Translations under genes and position numbers: made by a program
Shown here: positions 1-5,958 of the stretch, piece after piece
How the letters are laid out: every line of letters begins with the position of its first letter
Numbering within the stretch: the stretch's first letter is position 1
Assembly: GCA_011390235.1 (NCBI GenBank)
Contig: JAABSS010000464.1
Location: 1-7,008, forward strand
DNA length: 7,008 nucleotides
From: Desulfotignum sp.
Lineage (GTDB): Bacteria > Desulfobacterota > Desulfobacteria > Desulfobacterales > Desulfobacteraceae
Direction: 5' to 3'
The notes under the pieces: model-generated
The model's input: only the letters and a program-made list of their open reading frames with translations
Databases searched by the model: none
Told to the model about the DNA's origin: nothing

Positions 1-195
1 GTGCCGGGGCACCAGGGCTTCAAATTCTTGGCGCAGGGGCAGGATGGTGTCGGCAAACAGGCCGGACAGGACGATGATGATCTCGTGCGCCCCCTGGTGC
101 CGGGCCATGGCCCGGGCAAAGGACAGGCTGGTGTACCCGGCCCTGTGAAACCGGGTCATGGACTGGGCCCCCTGCAGGTCAATCACGATCCGCAT
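1..195 (-). CDS. Glycosyltransferase, N-terminal 65 residues (partial, runs off the window)
   Basis: The minus strand read from the ATG at 195-193 stays open for 65 codons to the window edge. The protein begins MRIVIDLQGAQS and continues through FHRAGYTSLSFARAMARHQG and EIIIVLSGLFADTILPLR. This resembles the first Rossmann strand and following helix of large GT4-type glycosyltransferases from O-polysaccharide clusters, whose N-termini typically read MRIVIDMQGAQ. The acceptor and donor cannot be told from this fragment; a mannosyl- or rhamnosyltransferase working in the cytoplasm on a lipid-linked glycan is an inference from context. The start is supported by an AAGGA ribosome site 8 nt upstream. 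The gene overlaps the end of the preceding methyltransferase gene by 17 bp in another frame, so the two are probably translationally coupled. The 3' end, domain count and family-defining motifs lie outside the window. Confidence 0.8.
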   Translation of the reverse strand, partial: MRIVIDLQGAQSMTRFHRAGYTSLSFARAMARHQGAHEIIIVLSGLFADTILPLRQEFEALVPRH

Positions 196-1459
196 CAGGC
201 AAATCCTTTTTTTCACGGGATGGGGGGGTGTGCAGGTCCTGGAAGATGCTGTCCGCCTCCGGGGTCATGTCTGTGGCATCCGGACGGGGGCCAAGGTTTT
301 TCACCTGCACAAACCCGGACCCCAGGGGATCATGGGCAGACCCGATGAGCCCTTCTGACACAGCCAGCATCTGGAGCCGGTGCCGGAGCCCCGGGAACCG
401 GCCGGTCATCCGGTCAAACCGCCGGCCCAGGCCCGGCCGTGCCAGCACCGCCTTCAGAAACCGCACCACCAGGGCCCGGATGCCCCGCTTCGGCAGCCGC
501 ACCAGGAGCCGGGCCAGGGTGCCGGCGGCACGCAGGGGCCAGGTGATGCGCCAGGACAGGCTGCCATGCACCGCTGCCAGGGAGGTATGGGCCTGGTGGG
601 CATCCCTGCGGGCCTGTTCCGCCAGCTGCACTGCCTGTTCCGCCCGGGCCTGTGCCTGTTCTGTGAGGGCCTGTGCCTGGTCGGCAATGATCTTTTCCAG
701 GATCTCCCGGTCCCGGGTCTGGGCATCATACCGGGCTGTCAGGGTTTTGAGGTCCACCCCCACAGGCGTGTCAAAAAACGGCCCGGCCGCATCTATCATG
801 TCCGGGGCCATGGCTTTCTGGGCTGCCACTGCATAATCCGGACTCACCCCTTCCAGGACATCGGTCAACGTGACATCCGCTGCAAGCTGTGGGTCGCAGG
901 ATTCCCGCAGGCGCAGGACCGTGACCCTGGCAAACCCGAAGTACTGCGGCACAAAAGACAGCAGTTTGGGGGGGATGGGCCGCTGGTGGGTGGGGTCGAG
1001 ATAGAATTCCGTGGCAGCCACCACCGGATTTTCCGGGTTCGGGGTCTCCATGACCAGGATACCGCCGGGCTGCAGCACCCGCAGCGCTTCCTTTACCAGG
1101 GCCTTGAGGTCATCGAACGGGATATGTTCCACCAGGTGAAAGGCGGTGACCAGGGCCAGGCTGGCATCCGGCAGGCGGCAAAGGTGGGACAAAGCATCTG
1201 CCTTGACCGCATCCGCCCCGGCAGCAGCAGCCTCGGCCAGCATGGCATCATCCAGGTCCACCCCTGCGGCAGAAATGCCGTTCTCCATGAGCACCTCCAG
1301 CCACTCTCCCCTGCCGCACCCCAGGTCCAGGGCGGCCGGGTGGTCAAACATCCGGTTCAGGGCTGCAAGCAAAGGAAGATACACCCCTGCCCTTTTCTTG
1401 ATCAGGTCCCGGGAACCCCGGAAAATGCTTTCAAATGCCGTGTAAAAATCATCGCTCAT
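179..1459 (-). CDS. SAM-dependent methyltransferase with coiled coil, probable O-polysaccharide chain-capping enzyme
   Basis: This 426-residue protein starts with a class I Rossmann methyltransferase domain (about 1-200). The SAM-binding motif I is LDLGCGRGEWL (44-54), an acidic VDLD follows at 67-70, and FHLVEHIPF (107-115) and METPNPENP (137-145) match later motifs. DPTHQRPIPP (155-164) is typical of methyltransferases in polysaccharide clusters. Residues about 245-295 form a strongly heptadic coiled coil rich in Gln, Ala and Glu. SLSWRITWPLR (300-310) and a basic, amphipathic stretch to about 345 follow, then a polar tail. I infer that it methylates the non-reducing end of the growing chain, like WbdD of E. 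coli O8/O9a, with the coil as a possible length ruler. No protein-kinase domain is visible, unlike O9a WbdD. The start overlaps the wzt stop (ATGA), and GAGG lies 10 nt upstream. It could instead methylate internal sugars. Confidence 0.85.
   Translation of the reverse strand: MSDDFYTAFESIFRGSRDLIKKRAGVYLPLLAALNRMFDHPAALDLGCGRGEWLEVLMENGISAAGVDLDDAMLAEAAAAGADAVKADALSHLCRLPDASLALVTAFHLVEHIPFDDLKALVKEALRVLQPGGILVMETPNPENPVVAATEFYLDPTHQRPIPPKLLSFVPQYFGFARVTVLRLRESCDPQLAADVTLTDVLEGVSPDYAVAAQKAMAPDMIDAAGPFFDTPVGVDLKTLTARYDAQTRDREILEKIIADQAQALTEQAQARAEQAVQLAEQARRDAHQAHTSLAAVHGSLSWRITWPLRAAGTLARLLVRLPKRGIRALVVRFLKAVLARPGLGRRFDRMTGRFPGLRHRLQMLAVSEGLIGSAHDPLGSGFVQVKNLGPRPDATDMTPEADSIFQDLHTPPSREKKDLPDADRD
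204..208 (-). promoter_or_regulatory. Ribosome binding site of the partial glycosyltransferase
   Basis: On the minus strand AAGGA sits 8 nt before the ATG at 195-193, inside the last codons of the methyltransferase gene. It fixes the start of the partial downstream gene. A run of seven A lies directly 5' of the GG. Confidence 0.6.
612..674 (-). repeat. Three tandem 21-bp units encoding coiled-coil heptads
   Basis: Units at 612-632, 633-653 and 654-674 each begin (plus strand) with GCCTGTTC or GCCTGTTCC and are 21 bp long; a diverged fourth unit begins at 675. Being a multiple of three, they encode successive 7-residue heptads of the pattern xxxEQAx in the methyltransferase coiled coil. Loss or gain of a unit would keep the frame and change coil length by one heptad. 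Confidence 0.75.
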
Positions 1460-2667
1460 GGGCCGGATACCTCAATTTCCGGGGACATCCACATGCACCC
1501 GGTAAAGGGCTGCTTGTCCAGGTTGGCTGCGGTGAACACCAGGGCCAGGTCCCGCCATTCATAATTGGCACTCAGGTGGGTGTCCTTGTCTGTCAGGGCC
1601 GTGACAATGGAATAACTTCCCGGCCCCAGGCCGGCGGTAAAACAGATCCGGAACAGGTATGTGCCGCCTTTTTCCGGGTTATGAATCACCTGGCCGGTAT
1701 GCCAGGTGTTGGTGCCGTACATGACCTGGCCCAGGCGATCTTTAATGGCAAATCCCAGCACCAGGGTGTCCAGGTGGTCATGCACCGCCACCTGTATCCG
1801 CAGTTCCACCTTCTCCCCCACCCCCACAGGGTCGCAGGGCCGTCCCCGGGTGTCGTACAGGCCGATATCGGCCACCGTGGCCTGGCCTGTGCCGGACACG
1901 GTCTGTTTTCTGCCCGAGGAAAGGGGGGTGACCGACACAACCGTGTCCTGTTTTGCGGCGATCAGGGCGTTGTAATAATCCATCACCTCTTCGGGAATGC
2001 CGTCTGCGGCAATCACGCCGCCGTCCAGGAGGATGGCCCGATCGCAGATGGACTGGATGGCGGACCGGTCATGGGAGACAAACAGGAGCGTGGTGCCCTC
2101 ATCCCGGTACTGCCGGATGCGGTCAAAGCTCTTGTGCTGAAAATAGGTGTCCCCCACAGACAACGCCTCATCCACGATCAGGATCTTTGGACGGCTGGCC
2201 GTGGCCAGGGCAAAGGCCAGCCGCACCTGCATGCCCGAGGAATAGGTGCGCACCGGCTGGTCCAGATAGGAGCCGATCCGGGCAAAATCCGCAATTTCCG
2301 GCAGCAGCTCCGTGATCCGGCTGCTGGAAAACCCCTGGAGACGGCCTGAGATATAACAGTTTCTGCGGCCGGTGAATTCCGGGTGAAACCCCATGCCCAG
2401 CTCCAGCAGGGCAGACACCCGGCCCCCTGTCTCCACCGTGCCTGCCGTGGGCCGGGTGGTGCCGGCAATGATCTTGAGCAGGGTGCTTTTTCCCGCACCG
2501 TTCACCCCCACGATACCCAGGGCCCCGCCCCGGGTCACGGAAAAGCTGATGTCCTGCAGCACCGGTACAGGGTCATGGTGAATACCCAGGCCCAGCCACT
2601 CGGCCATCCTGCCGTATTTACGGCGGTAGCGTCGAAAACTCTTGCTGATGTTGCGCACATGGATCAT
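1456..2667 (-). CDS. wzt: Wzt: ATP-binding protein of the polysaccharide ABC exporter, with C-terminal glycan-recognition domain
   Basis: The 403-residue protein has a complete nucleotide-binding domain: Walker A GVNGAGKST (about 54-62), the LELGMGFHPEFTGRRN segment (about 88-103) characteristic of the Wzt/TagH/KpsT exporter class, signature YSSGMQ (about 142-147), Walker B ILIVDEA with SVGD D-loop (about 162-173), and the H-loop SHD (about 198-200). After a linker at about 235-262, the last ~140 residues form a predicted beta-rich domain beginning near VADIGLYDTRGRP, matching the Wzt C-terminal domain. In E. coli O8/O9a-type systems that domain binds the modified non-reducing end of the glycan and licenses export. 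The ATPase acts on the cytoplasmic face of the inner membrane with Wzm. The gene begins 21 bp after the wzm stop, with CAGGCG about 11 nt before the ATG, and ends in an ATGA overlap with the methyltransferase. Substrate identity is not readable from sequence. Confidence 0.95.
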   Translation of the reverse strand: MIHVRNISKSFRRYRRKYGRMAEWLGLGIHHDPVPVLQDISFSVTRGGALGIVGVNGAGKSTLLKIIAGTTRPTAGTVETGGRVSALLELGMGFHPEFTGRRNCYISGRLQGFSSSRITELLPEIADFARIGSYLDQPVRTYSSGMQVRLAFALATASRPKILIVDEALSVGDTYFQHKSFDRIRQYRDEGTTLLFVSHDRSAIQSICDRAILLDGGVIAADGIPEEVMDYYNALIAAKQDTVVSVTPLSSGRKQTVSGTGQATVADIGLYDTRGRPCDPVGVGEKVELRIQVAVHDHLDTLVLGFAIKDRLGQVMYGTNTWHTGQVIHNPEKGGTYLFRICFTAGLGPGSYSIVTALTDKDTHLSANYEWRDLALVFTAANLDKQPFTGCMWMSPEIEVSGP

Positions 2668-2688
2668 AGCAAAAAGCGCCTGTAAGAA

Positions 2689-3492
2689 TCAGAGTTCATC
2701 CACGATCTCTCCCTGGAGCCGGTGGAACACCCATATGCCTGCTGCGGAAAACACCACCCCCAGCAGCAGCGGGTACACCAGGGTGGACAGGACAGGCGGG
2801 GCATGTTCCAGAAAAATACCCTGGTAGGCCCGGATCACCGGGACCATGGGATTGAGGGCCATAACCGACTGTACCGTGCCGGGCAGGGTGTGGGCCAGGT
2901 ACACGATGGGGGTGAGCCAGAACCAGAACTGGAGCATCACCTGCACCGCCTGCTGCACATCCCGGTAAAACACGTTTATACAGGCCAGGAGCATGCCCAT
3001 CCCCATGGTGAACATGAGCTGGATAAAAACAACCGGCACCATCCACAGGATCACCCACCCGGGAAAAGCCCCGGTGATCAACAGAAACCCGGAAAACAGC
3101 GCCATGGTGACGGCAAAGTTCACCAGGCTGGACACCATCACGATCACCGGCAGGCAGAGCTTGGGAAAATGGATCTTCTTGAGCAGGTTGGCATTTTCCA
3201 CAAACACGGCAACACACCGGGAAAGCATCTCGGAAAACAGGTTAAAGGTCAGGATACCGGCGCACAGGTAGATGGAATAGGCAAACTTGGAATCATGGGC
3301 CGGCATGCCCGGCCGCATGATGTTGGCAAAGATCACGGTGAAGATCAGAATAGTTGCCAGGGGCTGGATCAGCAGCCACAACGGTCCCAGCTGGGTGCCG
3401 GTCCACCGGGCGGCGAATTCACGCCGCACGGAACTTGCGACAAAGTCCCTGAAACGCCAGACATCTTTGACCATGTCCATGGAGATGATCAT
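2689..3492 (-). CDS. wzm: Wzm: inner-membrane permease of the polysaccharide ABC exporter
   Basis: This 267-residue protein is of ABC-2 type, the usual length for Wzm/TagG/KpsM permeases. The N-terminal cytoplasmic helix contains FRDFVASSVRREFAARW (about 14-30), followed by LGPLWLLIQP, a hallmark of the family. Hydrophobic segments lie at about 36-58, 70-90, 112-140, 145-172, 184-201 and 233-256, consistent with six membrane spans. The ANLLKKIHFP stretch (about 101-110) and DVQQAVQVMLQFWFWLTPIVY (178-198) are also typical. It moves the lipid-linked polysaccharide across the inner membrane, powered by the adjacent Wzt. The ATG at 3492 overlaps the glycosyltransferase stop by 4 bp (ATGA) and has AGGCGG at 3501-3506, 8 nt upstream. 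Internal ATGs at codons 5 and 7 are possible but less well placed. Confidence 0.95.
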   Translation of the reverse strand: MIISMDMVKDVWRFRDFVASSVRREFAARWTGTQLGPLWLLIQPLATILIFTVIFANIMRPGMPAHDSKFAYSIYLCAGILTFNLFSEMLSRCVAVFVENANLLKKIHFPKLCLPVIVMVSSLVNFAVTMALFSGFLLITGAFPGWVILWMVPVVFIQLMFTMGMGMLLACINVFYRDVQQAVQVMLQFWFWLTPIVYLAHTLPGTVQSVMALNPMVPVIRAYQGIFLEHAPPVLSTLVYPLLLGVVFSAAGIWVFHRLQGEIVDEL

Positions 3493-4640
3493 GCCGCAGC
3501 CCGCCTGAAAACATCCCGGGTCAGGGCCGCGGTTTTCTCCCAGGTGAACCCGGCGGCCCGGGACAGCCCTTTTTTTTTCAAGTCTCGTCCCAGATTGCTG
3601 TCGTGCACCAGGGTGTCGATGGCATGGGCCAGGCTGTCTGTCCGGTACGGGTCAATATACACGGCTGCATCGCCTGCCACCTCGGGCATGCTGGCAGCAT
3701 CCGAGCAGATGACCGGGCACCCGCAGGCCATGGCCTCCACAATCGGCAGGCCGAACCCCTCGTACAGGCTGGGGTAAACCAGGGCCGCCGCCCCGGAATA
3801 CACCGCCTTCAGGTCATGGTCCGGCACATGTCCGGTGAAGAATATCCGGTTTTCAAGCCCTTTCTGCCTGATCTTGTGCATCCAGTCCTTGTTTCCCCAT
3901 CCATGCCACCCCACCAGCACCAGGGGGATGTCTGCCGAAGCAGCAGCCAAAGCGTCGATGAGCAGGCTGATGTTCTTTCTGGGCTCAAGGGAGCTGACAA
4001 ACACCAGGTATTGTTCAGGCAGGCCGTAGGCCCGGCCCACGGTGGCCGCTTCTTGTTTTGTGCACCGGGAAAACACCGGATCCGGGGCCAGGGGCACGCT
4101 GGTGACCATGGTTCCGGGCACCTTGAACTCATCCATGATTTCCCGGCGGATGAACTCAGAAATGGTGAGGATATGCCGGGCATATTTGAGCCGGGTTTTG
4201 ATAAAATACTCGAACAGCCACACCCTTTCTCTGGGATGGGTGTGGGCATACCGGCGCAGAGACAGGTCATACACCGAATATACCGTGGGCACGGCCGTAA
4301 GCTTTGCCGGGGTGAACGCGGTTTCATGGTACAAAGAAAAATCAGCCTCTCCACTTTTGCATGCGCGGTTGAGAAGCTGTTCATACCGCATCCACCGGGC
4401 AGCCCGGGCCCCGAACACCAGGGCATCCGGCAGGCGCCGCACCGCCCCGAGGGCCTTTTGCCATCCGGCAGCATCTGCTGCGGGCGGCAGGGTATCATAC
4501 AGATGCCTGCCGGTGAAATAGCTTATTCTGGCCAGGTCCAGGCGGTCCATGGCAGTGTACAGGTTGCGCAGGTACCGGCAGATGCCGGTCAAAAGCCCGG
4601 TCATGGGTATGGCATCCACCAGGATGTGCATCTTATTCAT
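3489..4640 (-). CDS. Glycosyltransferase, GT4-type (GT-B fold)
   Basis: Read from the ATG at 4640, the protein has 383 residues and begins [15 protein letters not shown], a first Rossmann strand followed by the [10 protein letters not shown] acceptor-side helix. The C-terminal half carries the usual GT4 signatures: SSLEPRKN (about 216-223), [10 protein letters not shown] (240-249), IFFTGHVPD (266-274), and [17 protein letters not shown] (294-310), which holds the E(x7)E pair at E294 and E302. It is a retaining glycosyltransferase that likely adds a nucleotide-activated sugar, plausibly mannose or a 6-deoxyhexose from a GDP donor, to the lipid-linked chain in the cytoplasm. The in-frame ORF extends to 4709, but that would overlap gmd by 77 bp. 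The start at 4640 overlaps gmd by 8 bp and precedes the conserved N-terminus, with AGGA 12 nt upstream. A run of nine A (plus-strand T, 3570-3578) encodes KKK near the C-terminus. Confidence 0.9.
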   Translation of the reverse strand: MNKMHILVDAIPMTGLLTGICRYLRNLYTAMDRLDLARISYFTGRHLYDTLPPAADAAGWQKALGAVRRLPDALVFGARAARWMRYEQLLNRACKSGEADFSLYHETAFTPAKLTAVPTVYSVYDLSLRRYAHTHPRERVWLFEYFIKTRLKYARHILTISEFIRREIMDEFKVPGTMVTSVPLAPDPVFSRCTKQEAATVGRAYGLPEQYLVFVSSLEPRKNISLLIDALAAASADIPLVLVGWHGWGNKDWMHKIRQKGLENRIFFTGHVPDHDLKAVYSGAAALVYPSLYEGFGLPIVEAMACGCPVICSDAASMPEVAGDAAVYIDPYRTDSLAHAIDTLVHDSNLGRDLKKKGLSRAAGFTWEKTAALTRDVFRRAAA

Positions 4641-5859
4641 AAAAATTGCAGGTCCTGAATCCCTGGTTTCTGCACAATGCATCCCGCCGTGCTTCCTCCA
4701 GGTCGGCATCCACCATCTCCGCCACCATCTGCCCGAAACTGATCTTTGGCTCCCACCCCAGTTCTTTTCTGGCTTTGGACGGGTCCCCCAGCAGGCTTTC
4801 CACCTCTGCCGGACGAAAATACATGGGGTCCACCCGCACGATCACATCCCCGGGCCGGACCGGGGCAGGATCGGACAGGGACCTGCCGGGTGCGGTTTCT
4901 GCCGGGGCAGGATCGGTCGGAGTCCCGCAGGCACCGGTCAAGGCCGGATCCGTCACAGGCAAAGGAGATCCTTTTCGGTCCGGGAGAGGGTCTACAGCCG
5001 TGACCACGCCGATTTCATCCACCCCCTCCCCTTCCCATGCCAGAAAGATGCCCAGGCGCTTTGCCGCAATCTCCACAAAGTCCCGCACCGAATGCTGGGT
5101 ACCGGTGGCGATGACATAGTCGTCCGGCGTATCCTGCTGGAGCATCAGCCACTGCATTTTCACATAATCTTTTGCATGGCCCCAGTCTCTTTTTGCATCC
5201 AGGTTCCCCAGGTACAGGCACCCTTTTATGCCCATGCAGATCCGGGCCAGGGCCCGGGTGATCTTTCTGGTCACAAAGGTCTCTCCCCGCAGCGGGGATT
5301 CATGGTTGAACAATATGCCGTTGCAGGCATACATGCCGTAAGCTTCCCTGTAATTGACCACCATCCAGTAGGCATACAGCTTGGCCACGGCATAGGGGGA
5401 CCTGGGATGAAACGGGGTGGTTTCTGTCTGGGGGGTATGTTTCACCTTGCCGTACAGCTCCGAGGTAGAGGCCTGGTAAAACCGGCACCTGGTATGCAGG
5501 CCGCAGGTCTTCACCGCCTCCAGCAATCGCAGCGTGCCCAGGGCATCGGTGTCCGCCGTGTATTCCGGGGCTTCAAAAGACACGGCCACATGGGACTGGG
5601 CCGCCAGGTTGTACACCTCGTCGGGCCGGACCCGCTGCACGATCCTGATGAGATTGGAGGCATCTGTCATGTCCCCGTAATGCAGGATCAGGCGCCGGTC
5701 CTTGATGTGCTGCTCCTGGTAGAGATGGTCGATGCGGTGGGTGTTGAACAAAGAGGACCGGCGCTTGATGCCATGGACCTCATACCCTTTTTCCAGCAGC
5801 AGTTCGGTGAGATAGGCCCCGTCCTGGCCGGTGATGCCGGTAATCAATGCTTTTTTCAT
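4633..5859 (-). CDS. gmd: GDP-mannose 4,6-dehydratase with an expanded C-terminal loop
   Basis: The 408-residue protein is an extended SDR that converts GDP-D-mannose to GDP-4-keto-6-deoxymannose in the cytosol. The NADP-binding GITGQDG lies at 8-14, followed by VHGIKRRSS (28-36). The catalytic residues are all present: T132 and E134 in ASTSELYG, and Y156 and K160 in SPYAVAK. Family signatures [15 protein letters not shown] (186-200), [16 protein letters not shown] (218-233) and [18 protein letters not shown] (343-360) are intact. Family members are usually about 340-375 residues; the excess is mostly a Pro/Ala/Asp-rich insertion at about 291-334, before VRPGDVIV. The product feeds GDP-rhamnose, GDP-fucose or related sugars; no classical reductase or GDP-fucose synthase is in the window. 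The start is fixed by the conserved MKKALITG N-terminus. AGGA lies 13 nt upstream, a long spacing. Confidence 0.96.
   Translation of the reverse strand: MKKALITGITGQDGAYLTELLLEKGYEVHGIKRRSSLFNTHRIDHLYQEQHIKDRRLILHYGDMTDASNLIRIVQRVRPDEVYNLAAQSHVAVSFEAPEYTADTDALGTLRLLEAVKTCGLHTRCRFYQASTSELYGKVKHTPQTETTPFHPRSPYAVAKLYAYWMVVNYREAYGMYACNGILFNHESPLRGETFVTRKITRALARICMGIKGCLYLGNLDAKRDWGHAKDYVKMQWLMLQQDTPDDYVIATGTQHSVRDFVEIAAKRLGIFLAWEGEGVDEIGVVTAVDPLPDRKGSPLPVTDPALTGACGTPTDPAPAETAPGRSLSDPAPVRPGDVIVRVDPMYFRPAEVESLLGDPSKARKELGWEPKISFGQMVAEMVDADLEEARRDALCRNQGFRTCNFYE
4860..4916. repeat. 15-bp direct repeat inside the gmd insertion
   Basis: CCGGGGCAGGATCGG occurs at 4860-4874 and again at 4902-4916. The 42-bp offset equals 14 codons, so it repeats the DPAP segment of the protein in frame. 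A diverged third relative (GGCCGGATCCG, about 4942-4952) encodes TDPAL. This suggests the loop grew by in-frame duplication. Confidence 0.7.
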
Positions 5860-5891
5860 ATGCTGAACTTTTTCCTGTTCATGGGTTGTTT

Positions 5892-5958
5892 ATATGAAAG
5901 CCTTCAGCCTTCAGTACTCAGCTAACAGCTAAAGGCTAACAGCTAACAGCTTTCATAT
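5892..5958 (-). repeat. Degenerate 7-bp tandem repeat forming a long imperfect hairpin
   Basis: From 5895 to 5950 the sequence divides into eight 7-bp units (plus strand TGAAAGC, CTTCAGC, CTTCAGT, ACTCAGC, TAACAGC, TAAAGGC, TAACAGC, TAACAGC). A perfect 10-bp inverted repeat, ATATGAAAGC at 5892-5901 and GCTTTCATAT at 5949-5958, closes the array. Inside it, 5904-5914 can pair with 5929-5939 over 11 positions, two of them G-U. The element fills most of the 83-bp gap between the two dehydratase genes and runs into the 3' end of the upstream one. There is no U-tract after the stem in the transcribed direction, so it does not look like an intrinsic terminator. It could be a dispersed intergenic repeat or an mRNA stability or processing element. 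Confidence 0.75.

Noticed and set aside
380..1564. Long plus-strand ORF opposite the methyltransferase
   Set aside because: It is antisense to a well-supported gene, is rich in Gly/His/Gln/Pro as expected for an antisense shadow in GC-rich DNA, and has no recognisable motif. The same holds for the long plus-strand frames at 1435-2349, 2722-3777, 3603-4658, 4549-5925 and 6232-6810.
2668..2688. Missing small gene between wzm and wzt
   Set aside because: The 21-bp gap holds only a ribosome site for wzt.
4641..4709. Upstream start for the GT4 glycosyltransferase at 4709
   Set aside because: It would add 23 residues of unconserved sequence and overlap gmd by 77 bp. The ATG at 4640 directly precedes the conserved MHILVDA strand and fits the short-overlap pattern of the operon.
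4858..4989. Frameshift or mobile-element insertion in gmd
   Set aside because: The insertion is in frame and matches the flanking composition. It has no inverted ends or target duplication beyond the internal 15-bp repeat, and Gmd motifs continue on both sides.
5892..5958. Rho-independent terminator or CRISPR array
   Set aside because: No U-tract follows the stem in the direction of transcription, and 7-bp units without unique spacers are not a CRISPR array.
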